Of a DNA stretch of 64,000 nucleotides, positions 16,673 through 24,463 are shown one piece after another (the first letter of the stretch is position 1; each line of letters begins with the position of its first letter). The position numbers and the translations under genes were made by a program. The stretch is from JANOZM01 sp031429355 (GTDB taxonomy: Bacteria > Pseudomonadota > Gammaproteobacteria > Burkholderiales > Burkholderiaceae_E). Below the pieces are notes generated by a model that was not told where the DNA came from, ran no database searches, and worked only from the letters and a program-made list of their open reading frames with translations. The stretch is from contig JANOZM010000007.1 in NCBI GenBank assembly GCA_031429355.1, positions 1 through 64,000 on the forward strand, given 5' to 3'.

Positions 16673-17140
16673 ATGAGTGCTTACCCGATTAAAAGCAAAA
16701 CAAGAAGCAATTGTGCTGTGCCGTCGACTTCAAGCCATACAGCTTCAAAAACATCGCTTGTTACACTATTAGCATTAGTGACTGTTTCGTTATTAGCCGG
16801 TTGTGCTAACAAAGGCGGCGTACGCAGCGGTTTTTTCGAACCTTATAAATTTGATATTCAACAGGGCAACTACATTACTGCCGACGCAGTAAAACAACTA
16901 AAACCCGGTATGAACCCCGAACAAGTTAAAAACATTATGGGCTCACCCCTAGTCGTCGATGCTTTTCGTGCGGACCGATGGGATTATTTGTTTCACTACA
17001 TTCAAGCGAACGGCAAAAGTGAAACCCGTCGCGCTGCGATATTTTTTGAAAAAGGTCAGTTGACCCGAGTAGAAGCTAGTGAATTACCCGCTTCAGAAGC
17101 AGCTGACGACCCTGTTTTAAAGCGCGGCCGAGTCAACTAA
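16673..17140 (+). CDS. bamE: Outer membrane assembly lipoprotein BamE
   Basis: BamE (SmpA/OmlA) is a lipoprotein of the BAM complex that inserts beta-barrel proteins into the outer membrane. The 155-aa product has a long N-terminus with a signal segment ending in a lipobox (SLLAGC, Cys at about 44), followed by the SmpA/OmlA fold with YITADAVKQLKPGMNPEQV, MGSPLVVDAF and RWDYLFHY. The N-region before the hydrophobic stretch is unusually long (about 30 residues), so an internal start could be used. dapB begins one base after its stop codon. Confidence 0.95.
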   Translation: MSAYPIKSKTRSNCAVPSTSSHTASKTSLVTLLALVTVSLLAGCANKGGVRSGFFEPYKFDIQQGNYITADAVKQLKPGMNPEQVKNIMGSPLVVDAFRADRWDYLFHYIQANGKSETRRAAIFFEKGQLTRVEASELPASEAADDPVLKRGRVN

Positions 17141-17141
17141 A

Positions 17142-17999
17142 TTGAGCAATTCAAGCGAACCTAGCAATACTTCAACTAAAACGCTAGTCGCACCATTGCG
17201 AATAGCGGTTGCTGGCGCTGCTGGCAAAATGGGCCAAATGTTGGTGGAAGCGATTTGCAAAGATCCACAAACCCGACTGGTTGGCGCATTCGAGCATCCG
17301 ACGAGTACGGCTTTGGGTCGAGATGCTGGGGCTAATCTAGGCCTTTCAACTGGTGCCATCATTACTGCAGATATCCACGCAGCACTCAGCGAGGCCCAGT
17401 TTTTAATTGACTTTACGCGCCCCGAGGCAACTTTAGAGCATTTGGAAATCTGCGCAGCCAAAGGAATAAGGGCGATAGTTGGAACGACCGGTTTCGATAA
17501 AGCAGCTAAAGATTTAATTGCAATTCACGCAGCCAAAACTGCCATCATGTTTTCTGCAAATATGAGTATTGGCGTAAACGCGACTGTAAAAGTGCTTGAA
17601 CTAGCCGCAAAAATTTTGAATCAAGGCTTTGATGTAGAAGTAATCGAGGCCCATCACAAACATAAAGTCGACGCACCCTCCGGTACCGCCCTTATGCTTG
17701 GCGAAGCCGTGGCCAAAGCAACTGGCCGGAGCCTCGATATCGATGGCGTTTTCACCCGATACGGAATTACTGGTCCTCGCCCCGAAAACGCCATTGGTTT
17801 TTCGGTCATACGTGGGGGCGATATCGTGGGCGACCACACCGTTTTATTTGCGGGTACGGGTGAACGCATTGAAATCACCCACAAATCTTCTAGCCGCATG
17901 ACCTACGCCCTTGGCGCAGTACGCGCTTGCAAGTTCTTAGCGGATAAAAGCCACGGGCTTTTCGACATGAATGACGTACTTGGGCTAAACACACCCTAG
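17142..17999 (+). CDS. dapB: 4-hydroxy-tetrahydrodipicolinate reductase
   Basis: DapB makes tetrahydrodipicolinate with NAD(P)H in the lysine/diaminopimelate pathway. The 285-aa product has the dinucleotide-binding motif VAGAAGKMGQMLVEA, the VGTTGF loop and the catalytic motif EAHHKHKVDAPSGTAL. The start is TTG at 17142, one base after the bamE stop; the N-terminal ~20 residues are longer than in E. coli. Coupling to bamE is likely. Complete. Confidence 0.97.
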   Translation: MSNSSEPSNTSTKTLVAPLRIAVAGAAGKMGQMLVEAICKDPQTRLVGAFEHPTSTALGRDAGANLGLSTGAIITADIHAALSEAQFLIDFTRPEATLEHLEICAAKGIRAIVGTTGFDKAAKDLIAIHAAKTAIMFSANMSIGVNATVKVLELAAKILNQGFDVEVIEAHHKHKVDAPSGTALMLGEAVAKATGRSLDIDGVFTRYGITGPRPENAIGFSVIRGGDIVGDHTVLFAGTGERIEITHKSSSRMTYALGAVRACKFLADKSHGLFDMNDVLGLNTP

Positions 18000-18118
18000 G
18001 GTCCAAACCTAGCAAATCTGCCGTTCGTCGGGCCTAGTCCCGCGCCTGCCCTGCACGCTCTTCTAAGCTGTGGTTAAAAAGAGTCAAATCAACCTCATAC
18101 TTTAATCAGTGAGGTTTT

Positions 18119-18688
18119 ATGCAGGTTGCTCGCAGCCTGCGCCGCTTGGTAAACGGGAAGATTGCGTTGTTTGCGATTCTTACCGCGGCGCAGCTAGTTC
18201 AACCAACCAGGGTAGTAGCCCAACAAGCAGACTTCGTCAACGAAGCGCAAAGATTGATCAACGATGTACGCAGTAAGTTACCTAGTTGTAACTTATTGCA
18301 AAATGGACAGGCATTTGTCGTGCCCGCCGCGGCCTCGCGTCCCCGACCAACATTGTCGTGGAACCCGAAGCTAGCATCGATTGCCCAATCGCATTCACAA
18401 TCGATGGCCAAAGAAAGTTTCTTTGATCATGTAGATACGAATGGAAAAAATGTTGCAGACCGTGCCAAAGGCGCCGGTTATCGCTATCGCGTCGTGGCCG
18501 AGAACATTGCCGCGGGACAGGATAATCTGTCTGAAGTCGTGATGGAATGGGTCGCTAGCAAAGGACACTGCGAAAACATGATCGATGAGCGCGTCACTGA
18601 ATTTGGTTTGGCGATGGTACAAAGCACTAACCCGACGGATCCGTACTCGACTTATTGGACTTTGGTGCTTGGGACACCCAGCCGGTAA
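18119..18688 (+). CDS. Secreted CAP (SCP/PR1-like) domain protein
   Basis: A 189-aa exported protein with a Sec signal peptide (cleavage near VVAQQA, about residue 39) and a CAP domain. Recognisable segments are ASIAQSHSQSMAKESFFDH, the helix with GYRYRVVAENIAAGQDN, and SKGHCENMIDERVTEFGLA, which carry the His and Glu residues of the CAP cavity and a likely disulfide pair (Cys near 60 and Cys in GHCEN). Bacterial members of this family are extracytoplasmic and of unknown biochemical role. It follows dapB by 119 bases, with its own leader. Confidence 0.85.
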   Translation: MQVARSLRRLVNGKIALFAILTAAQLVQPTRVVAQQADFVNEAQRLINDVRSKLPSCNLLQNGQAFVVPAAASRPRPTLSWNPKLASIAQSHSQSMAKESFFDHVDTNGKNVADRAKGAGYRYRVVAENIAAGQDNLSEVVMEWVASKGHCENMIDERVTEFGLAMVQSTNPTDPYSTYWTLVLGTPSR

Positions 18689-18695
18689 ACAAAAA

Positions 18696-18974
18696 TTAAG
18701 CGCTAGAAGCTTTACGACCGACTAAATAAGTAACACCGGTTGGTCCGTAAAACTCTAAATGCTCTATGTTTGCATTTAGATGAAACTGATCACCGGCTTG
18801 ATAGGTTTTTTCAACGCCATCAACGCTAATTCTGAGTTCACCGGCGGTAATGAGCGCTTTCGCTTCGAAAGGATGGGAATGGTTCGGCAAAGAGCCATTG
18901 GCATCACGCGAAACGCTGACGACTTCATCAAAATTTTCGGAAGCTAGTAACGCACGAAATTCGTTGGCATTCAA
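18696..18974 (-). CDS. Small cupin-domain protein
   Basis: A 92-aa single-domain cupin. The two motifs are visible as PNHSHPFEAKALITAGEL and HLNANIEHLEFYGPTG, with His residues (HSH, and the motif 2 His) in metal-binding positions. Small cupins of this type bind metals or small ligands; no reaction can be assigned. It is on the minus strand, convergent with the CAP gene (seven bases apart). Confidence 0.8.
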   Translation of the reverse strand: MNANEFRALLASENFDEVVSVSRDANGSLPNHSHPFEAKALITAGELRISVDGVEKTYQAGDQFHLNANIEHLEFYGPTGVTYLVGRKASSA

Positions 18975-19006
18975 TTGTCGAACTCCTTCACTGCAAATTC
19001 AGTTAA

Positions 19007-19084
19007 TTAACCCAAGCGGTTAAGTTATTTATTTGACCCACGCGGTTAGGTTGTTTATTTAACCCACGCCGTTAGGGCTTTCCA
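19007..19084. repeat. Three 26-nt tandem units covering the parA stop codon
   Basis: Units at 19007-19032, 19033-19058 and 19059-19084 have an exact 26-base period. The rightmost is the coding 3' end of parA (LTAWVK before the stop at 19055-19057, read on the minus strand). The middle one would again encode LTAWVK plus stop, and the leftmost is more diverged. This is an echo of the gene end, not part of the protein. Confidence 0.85.
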
Positions 19085-19675
19085 TGTATCGCGATCACGT
19101 GCAACGCGATCCGTTTGGATATCAAAAACGGTTAAACCGTGTGCAGCCAACTGCACATAGTTTTGCGTATCGCGCAAATAGCCAGCGACTGGCACACCTA
19201 AAGTCTTGACGAATCGGCCTAACTCTTCGGCGGCACGGGTTCGCGGATCGACCCGCATGCCAACAACCGCAACACTGTCTTCAAATTTCTTTTGGGTGCT
19301 AAACAAGGTACGTAATACTTGTAAAAAATCGCGCGTCGCTAAAATATCAAACATCGACGGTTGAATAGGCACAATAATTTTGTCTGTGACTCGAACAATA
19401 TCGCCCAACTGTTGAGCCGAAATTTGCGCAGGTGTATCAAGTACCACGTGCGTGACGCCTTCGGGTGGCCGTGCCATTTTTTTTGTGGTGTCCCAAGTTT
19501 CAATTGGCGCAATACCTGCTGGCCGTAGCTTTAGCCACTCGCGCGCCGATTGTTGGCGATCGAAGTCCCCCAGCATGGTGCGCTTGTTCAAAGTGGCGAA
19601 GTGGCCGGCTAAATTAGTTGCTAGTGTTGTTTTGCCAACACCACCCTTGGGGTTTACGACTGCAATTACCGGCAT
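19055..19675 (-). CDS. Orphan ParA/MinD-type ATPase
   Basis: A 206-aa deviant Walker A ATPase, starting at the ATG at 19675, which has a good Shine-Dalgarno (GGAG) eight bases upstream. The N-terminus carries AVVNPKGGVGKTTLATNLAGHF, a switch region with LGDFDRQQSAREWL, and Walker B THVVLDTPAQIS. No parB-like gene or ParB site is adjacent. Such short ParA proteins position cargo such as chemoreceptor clusters or plasmids; here no partner can be named. The 3' end is tandemly triplicated downstream of the stop codon. Confidence 0.85.
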   Translation of the reverse strand: MPVIAVVNPKGGVGKTTLATNLAGHFATLNKRTMLGDFDRQQSAREWLKLRPAGIAPIETWDTTKKMARPPEGVTHVVLDTPAQISAQQLGDIVRVTDKIIVPIQPSMFDILATRDFLQVLRTLFSTQKKFEDSVAVVGMRVDPRTRAAEELGRFVKTLGVPVAGYLRDTQNYVQLAAHGLTVFDIQTDRVARDRDTWKALTAWVK

Positions 19676-19796
19676 GAAGTGCTCCGTCTTTTGAATTGCG
19701 CAAAGTTTACCATTGCAAGCAAACAAATCCTATGCCTGTTCGGAAATTCCCCAATTCACTTGACGGATTCACAACATCAAACTTCATTACCTTACG

Positions 19797-20127
19797 TCAA
19801 GTGATGTGAGACCAGACCGAAAGGTTAACCCAAAACGACAATGACTTAAAGGGCATTTCGAAAACAGATTCGAGAATTTCGGGCATGAGGATTTGATCTA
19901 CTTTACCGACAATAAATTGACCGTTAGCGTCAATTGCCAGAACATGCGTGCAGTATCTTGCAGCCCAATCGAGTTGATAAAGGCAAATAATAGCAAGTCT
20001 CTGATTGCCTTGACGAACGGTTTTCTCGAACCACTGCCAGAAGTGATCTTGGTAGGCTAAATCTTGATGCGCCAAGGGTACACATAACAGAACTTCAACC
20101 GAGGCGTTTTGCTTTAGTTTTGCCGAG
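19797..20127 (-). pseudogene. Remnant of an ABC transporter ATPase (C-terminal part)
   Basis: A 92-codon frame (TTG start at 20075), plus the same frame extended upstream to about 20127, resembles the C-terminal third of a heme/cobalamin/iron-type ABC ATPase. The H-loop region LYQLDWAARYCTHVLAID aligns with the usual HDLNLAARYCDRVLLL, and ILMPEILESVFEMPF with the usual end of such ATPases. The Walker B/D-loop region reads VLLCVPLAHQDLAYQ where LLLDEPLAHLD is expected, so the catalytic Asp-Glu is lost, and there is no Walker A or signature motif upstream, where dsbD begins. It is best read as a decayed gene fragment. Confidence 0.65.
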
Positions 20128-20162
20128 CCGCTGACAAGTTAGGTTGCCAGTGAGCCACAAAT

Positions 20163-22598
20163 TTAATAGGCTTGCTCGACAGCGGAAGCTGTCAATAGCT
20201 CGGGTAGCAATTGCACTTGTCGACTACCCGCTTTGTAACTGGCATACACAGGTATTGAATTGCGTCCGTAGGCGGCTAGTGCTTTGGTAATCGCTGGGTC
20301 GCGCTTGGTCCAATCAGCGCGTAACAGTACGACCTTGCGTTGCGTAAAGAACTGCTTCATCGAATCAGTTTCTAAAACGGCTTTTTTATTTACTTGGCAA
20401 CTAACACACCACGCGGCCGTAAAGTCCACAAAAACGGGTTGACCCTGCGCTAATGCCGACTCTAAAACTTCTGGAGAATACGGCAGCCACTGTCCAGTTT
20501 GTACAGCACCTGAATTTAATTTGGTGGTTGTAGCTAGGGGCGTGTCTATCTGTACTAAATTGGCTGCTGAAAATACTAGCCAAGTAGTCAGCCCGGCCAA
20601 AATTAATGCGCTAAAGCCTGCCAGCAGTGGTTTACGCTGATGGCCATACTGCTTACGGCCCCACAACCAAGCAATCCACCCAAGGGCGATAAAAGCTATA
20701 AGTAATCGTAGTACTGCGTCCATTGATGTTTGTTGCCCAAACACCCACACTAACCAAGCTACTGTTGCTAGTAGTGGAAACGCCAACACTTGCTTAAACG
20801 CAACCATCCATGCACCCGGCTTAGGAATGCGCCGTTCGAACCACGGCAATTGGGTCGCTAGTAAAAATGGCAAAGCCATGCCGACACCGAGCGACAAAAA
20901 TACCGCCAAAGTTTCATACACCGGTTGGCCAAGTGCATAGCCCATCGCCGAACCCATAAACGGCGCGCTACAGGGCGTTGCCGCAACAACTGCCAGCACC
21001 CCCGAGCCTACCGCAGAAAGCGCGCTAGAGCCTTCAGTTTTTGTGAGTGATATTGAAGTTGTTTTTCCCGATGGTGAGCTCGCCAATTGCGCAACGCCCG
21101 TACCAATTTCAAACACGCCAAACAGATTTAAACTTAATAAGAGAAATACAATCGCCAGTACCGCCACTAGCAGCGGTGATTGCAACTGAAAACCCCAACC
21201 AACAGCCTCACCGGCGCTGCGCAAGGCCCAAAGCAAGACACCCAACAGTGCGAAACTAACGACAACGCCGAGCGAAAATAACCAACCGTCGCGTTTGCGC
21301 TTTGCTCCTGCCTCGGCCAAGCTCAGTAATTTGATACTTAAGACTGGTAACACGCACGGCATTAAGTTCAACAGCAACCCACCCACAAAGGCAAAACCCA
21401 GTGCAGCAAACAAACCCAGCGAAGAACCAGCGCTTGTCACTTGGTTCGTCGCGGCCGGTTGATTTGCAGCCGATTGTTCTGCAGTTGTTTTTCCTAAACG
21501 ATCCAACAAAGCCGTTTTTGTTGGCGTCATGTCCACTTGTTTCGAAACAACGGCAAGCCATTGCTTAGGTGAAGGTTGGTTCAATGCAGATTGACTCACA
21601 GCGGGTGCTGCCCCGCCGATAGAAGTTGCTGTTACAGCAAAATACTGTTGGTCAATTTGCAGAACACCAAGTTCTTTCAATTGTTCGGGCGTTGGCTTGG
21701 CCGCATTCTCAGTTAGGGTTAATTCGATGCGTAAATTTTTCCCATCGATCACTATCGGCTGTGGGGCCGCGGGGCTAACCCAAGTCTCGATCGCTGGAAA
21801 AAATTCGACTGTCTTGGCTGCCTGCAAAGTTGCTTCTGGCAAACCATGCGGAATTAGCAAAGTTACTTTGGGATTAGCAGCGGTTGAGTTAGCAGCGGTT
21901 GAGTTTGATGCCGTTAGGTTAGATATGGCAGACGTGTTTGCGTAAAGTTTTGCAACTAAAGCGCTTCCTGTAGGCGTAATTTTATCCATTGCCGCAAACA
22001 GCACTGCAAATTTTGAGGGCTGATTTGATGCTTGAATTGCTCCGGCTGTTGCTGGCAATTCAATCATCAACTTTGCTTCCCCCGGAATACAAACTTCTTT
22101 GCAAGCTAACCATTGCGCGTTTACTTCAAACCTTTGTAGGCCAGTTTTTGAAACATTGGAATCAATTGCCCGCACATCGACCGGTAAAACAATTTCCCCT
22201 TCAAAACCATAGTTGGCTAAATGAGCCACGCCAATTCGCTCCGGGGTTGGCCATTGCGTCGGCCCGATTCTCCAACCAGCGGCCGCAGTCCATGCCATTT
22301 GCGTCGGCAAACCTGAATCGCCAGAATTTTTCCAATAAGTGTGCCAATGTAGATCATGTTTAATTCGCAACCCCAAGCGCAGCGGCTGAGACGGGTTGGC
22401 TTGCAACACATTGGCGATTAACTCTACTTCTACGAAGTCGACCCGTACGGGGCCAGCAACTGCAGCTTTGGGTGGCTCAACTGCCGTGGTCGATTGAGCG
22501 CGCACTTCTTCGCCAAGGCCGAGCAAGCCAGCAAAAAGCACCAGCGATACCGAAAATAGCGTGTTTACAGGAAGAATTTTGCTGAAAAATTTAGTCAA
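20163..22598 (-). CDS. ScsB/DsbD-type thiol:disulfide interchange protein
   Basis: An 811-aa inner-membrane reductase that passes electrons from cytoplasmic thioredoxin to periplasmic partners. In order: signal peptide (cleavage near VRAQS), an N-terminal DsbD-alpha-like periplasmic domain (LHWHTYWKNSGDSGLPT, WLACKEVCIPGEA), a CcdA-like membrane domain of about eight helices (about 410-690) with the redox motifs LMPCVLPVLSIKLL and ATPCSAPFMGSAMG, and a C-terminal thioredoxin domain with CVSC at 731-734. The long N-terminal domain and the membrane motifs fit the ScsB subgroup better than classic DsbD. A small Ser-Thr-Ala-Ala-Asn repeat lies near residue 235. Confidence 0.9.
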   Translation of the reverse strand: MTKFFSKILPVNTLFSVSLVLFAGLLGLGEEVRAQSTTAVEPPKAAVAGPVRVDFVEVELIANVLQANPSQPLRLGLRIKHDLHWHTYWKNSGDSGLPTQMAWTAAAGWRIGPTQWPTPERIGVAHLANYGFEGEIVLPVDVRAIDSNVSKTGLQRFEVNAQWLACKEVCIPGEAKLMIELPATAGAIQASNQPSKFAVLFAAMDKITPTGSALVAKLYANTSAISNLTASNSTAANSTAANPKVTLLIPHGLPEATLQAAKTVEFFPAIETWVSPAAPQPIVIDGKNLRIELTLTENAAKPTPEQLKELGVLQIDQQYFAVTATSIGGAAPAVSQSALNQPSPKQWLAVVSKQVDMTPTKTALLDRLGKTTAEQSAANQPAATNQVTSAGSSLGLFAALGFAFVGGLLLNLMPCVLPVLSIKLLSLAEAGAKRKRDGWLFSLGVVVSFALLGVLLWALRSAGEAVGWGFQLQSPLLVAVLAIVFLLLSLNLFGVFEIGTGVAQLASSPSGKTTSISLTKTEGSSALSAVGSGVLAVVAATPCSAPFMGSAMGYALGQPVYETLAVFLSLGVGMALPFLLATQLPWFERRIPKPGAWMVAFKQVLAFPLLATVAWLVWVFGQQTSMDAVLRLLIAFIALGWIAWLWGRKQYGHQRKPLLAGFSALILAGLTTWLVFSAANLVQIDTPLATTTKLNSGAVQTGQWLPYSPEVLESALAQGQPVFVDFTAAWCVSCQVNKKAVLETDSMKQFFTQRKVVLLRADWTKRDPAITKALAAYGRNSIPVYASYKAGSRQVQLLPELLTASAVEQAY

Positions 22599-22780
22599 TT
22601 TATTGGCTTTGTTATCGGTTTTTTACCGGCACTTTTGTCGATTTATTAAGCGATCTGAACTGCTAAGGGTTAATTTTTTGCACAAGTTCTATCTTAATGC
22701 AAGCACAAACATCGACAAACAGCACAGTACCGCGCCGTTGCGCCTTGACCGACGGCGGTTCAATCCTTACTATCGGCGTT

Positions 22781-22984
22781 ATGAACGAGGAAATTAACCA
22801 ACTTGCCGCCCGCATCGCCGCTTTAACTGAGTTTAACCGGCGCTTGGCTGCACAAAACAACCACCTGAAGGGTCAGCTGGCCGAGGCCGAAAGGCATTAC
22901 GCTCAGGCCCAAGAACGCCTCGAATCGGTACGCGGCAAGGTAGAGAATGCTCTGTCGCGCTTGCCGATGGTTGCTGACAATTAA
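22781..22984 (+). CDS. ZapB-like coiled-coil protein
   Basis: A 67-aa all-helical protein starting at the ATG at 22781 (MNEEINQLAARIAAL). The heptad pattern continues through FNRRLAAQNNHLKGQLAEAERHY in overlapping windows, which is typical of the small coiled-coil proteins found upstream of zapA in Proteobacteria. A role at the division ring through ZapA is likely from the context but not shown. An upstream in-frame extension to 22697 is rejected. zapA follows after 23 bases, so the two form an operon. Confidence 0.8.
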   Translation: MNEEINQLAARIAALTEFNRRLAAQNNHLKGQLAEAERHYAQAQERLESVRGKVENALSRLPMVADN

Positions 22985-23007
22985 ACCTTAATAGAGCCTT
23001 CTCGCGC

Positions 23008-23310
23008 ATGGAACAAATTGATGTAAAAATTTTAGACCGAGAGTATCGACTCGCGGTAAACACAGACGACAAGCCGCAATTGCTAGAAGCGGTAAAGGTA
23101 GTTGACGACCGTATGCGTGTTATTCGCGATGGCGGGCGAGTCTCTGGCCTCGACCGTATTGCCGTTATGGCTGCCTTGCAATTGGCGCACGAACTGGTGT
23201 CATCAAAAGGTCAAAGCAACGGACAAGGCTCTGCAGAAATTATGCGCAAGCTACAAAAAATGAACGCCGAACTTGATTTAGAGCTTAAACGGCAGGAATC
23301 ATTGTTTTAA
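23008..23310 (+). CDS. zapA: Cell division protein ZapA
   Basis: ZapA cross-links FtsZ filaments at the division ring. The 100-aa product begins with the family pattern IDVKILDREYRLAVN, followed by LLEAVKVVDDRMRVIRDGG, DRIAVMAALQLAHEL, and a C-terminal coiled coil. Length is normal. It is immediately followed by the 6S RNA gene, a synteny shared by most Proteobacteria. Confidence 0.95.
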   Translation: MEQIDVKILDREYRLAVNTDDKPQLLEAVKVVDDRMRVIRDGGRVSGLDRIAVMAALQLAHELVSSKGQSNGQGSAEIMRKLQKMNAELDLELKRQESLF

Positions 23311-23323
23311 AGGTTCACACTTT

Positions 23324-23354
23324 TTGGCACTTCGCGCTCTGACCGGAGTAAACT
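23324..23354 (+). promoter_or_regulatory. Putative sigma-70 promoter of 6S RNA
   Basis: TTGGCA (23324-23329) and TAAACT (23349-23354) are separated by 19 bases, which is slightly long. Transcription would start about seven bases further on, right at the predicted 5' end of 6S RNA. The core elements are weak but well placed. Confidence 0.45.
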
Positions 23355-23361
23355 ATCAGCT

Positions 23362-23540
23362 AGCCCTGCGGTGTTCGAATAGGTTATACATTCTTTGAAC
23401 CAATGCTAACGCAAACAGGCCCGTGGTATCCAGCAGCTACTGTTGTGAGCGTCCCTAGTCGGATGAACCTGATGTGGCGGCACTACTGGCCGACCTGAAC
23501 CTCGGTTCAGGATGCTAACCGACCGGCACAGGCGGGGCTT
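23362..23540 (+). ncRNA. ssrS: 6S RNA
   Basis: 6S RNA mimics an open promoter and sequesters sigma-70 RNA polymerase in stationary phase. The roughly 180-base region directly behind zapA has the terminal closing stem (AGCCCTGCGGTG near 23362 pairing with CACAGGCGGGGCT near 23527-23539), a long imperfect duplex with a central bubble, and the 3'-side hairpin GAACCTCGGTTC that is typical of proteobacterial 6S. No open reading frame of note is present. Ends are estimated from the closing stem. Confidence 0.87.
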
Positions 23541-23563
23541 CTTTCCTTTTTATTAAATTTTCC

Positions 23564-24367
23564 ATGGATCCAATCATTATTTTTGCTCTGTTAGTTCTCG
23601 GAGCGGGCACCGGTTTTCTTGCCGGTTTGTTGGGCATTGGAGGGGGCATGATCTTAGTACCCTTTATCTTAGCGATTCTCAGTGCTCAAGGCATTGCAAC
23701 TGGAGTCGGCTTAAAGCTCGCAGTTGCCACCTCATTAGCTACTATCGTATTTACTTCTATTTCTAGTGTCCGAGCCCATCACAAACATGGGGCCGTGCAA
23801 TGGGCAACCTTTGCGCTATTAGCGCCGGGTATTTTTGTGGGCTCGTTGCTGGGCGCACAGTGGGCCGCACGTATCGATCCTAAAATTGTAGGTGGATTGT
23901 TTGCGGCGTTCTTAGTATTCTCGGCCACGGAAATGTTTTTAAATCGCAAGCCAAAACCAGGACGTGAATTGCCTGGCAAAGTCGGCAGTTTTGGTGCTGG
24001 CGGCATTGTTGGCCTTATGGCGGCCTTTGTAGGCGCGGGTGGCGGCTTTGCTTCGGTACCCTTTATGCTTTGGTGTAACGTAAAAATGCACAACGCTGTA
24101 GCCACTAGCGCCGCGCTAGGCTTACCGATTGCAGTGGCAGGTACAGTTGGCTACTTACTGGCACCTGCTCTAAGCAGCGCTCCAACGGGCACCATTGGTT
24201 TGGTTTATTTGCCAGCCGTGTTTACATTAGCTTTAACGAGCGTATTTACAGCGCCCTTGGGCGCAAAAACGGCGCACAGCCTGCCAACCGGATCGTTGAA
24301 AAAAATCTTTGCGGTGATGCTCTATCTGTTAGCTGGCTATATGGTTTGGAAAGTTTTGGTGGCTTAA
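23564..24367 (+). CDS. TauE/SafE family membrane permease (TSUP)
   Basis: A 267-aa integral membrane protein with about eight helices in two repeated halves. The first half has GFLAGLLGIGGGMILVPF and the second GLMAAFVGAGGGFASVPFM, the paired glycine-rich motifs that define the TSUP (sulfite/anion exporter) family. Conserved NAVATSAALGLPIAVAG follows. Members move sulfonates, sulfite or other organic anions; the substrate cannot be inferred. It starts 23 bases after 6S RNA with no clear Shine-Dalgarno and could be cotranscribed with it, as ssrS-linked genes often are. Confidence 0.9.
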   Translation: MDPIIIFALLVLGAGTGFLAGLLGIGGGMILVPFILAILSAQGIATGVGLKLAVATSLATIVFTSISSVRAHHKHGAVQWATFALLAPGIFVGSLLGAQWAARIDPKIVGGLFAAFLVFSATEMFLNRKPKPGRELPGKVGSFGAGGIVGLMAAFVGAGGGFASVPFMLWCNVKMHNAVATSAALGLPIAVAGTVGYLLAPALSSAPTGTIGLVYLPAVFTLALTSVFTAPLGAKTAHSLPTGSLKKIFAVMLYLLAGYMVWKVLVA

Positions 24368-24379
24368 CTTATCTAGAGC

Positions 24380-24463
24380 GCGAAATTTACAAAGCGAATT
24401 TACAATGCGTACTTAAAAGATGAATTTACGAAAAGTATTTTCGAACCGAATTTATACCGAAAA
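24380..24463. repeat. 13-15-nt degenerate tandem repeats between the TSUP gene and matB
   Basis: At least four units built on GCGAATTTACAA follow one another (24380, 24394, 24407, 24421), and a related unit covers the matB stop codon (24452-24454). On the minus strand the units repeat the GTAAATTC context of the matB stop. Confidence 0.6.

Noticed and set aside
21840..21925. Repeat array within the ScsB/DsbD gene
   Set aside because: It is an in-frame Ser-Thr-Ala-Ala-Asn repeat in a linker of the protein, not a separate element.
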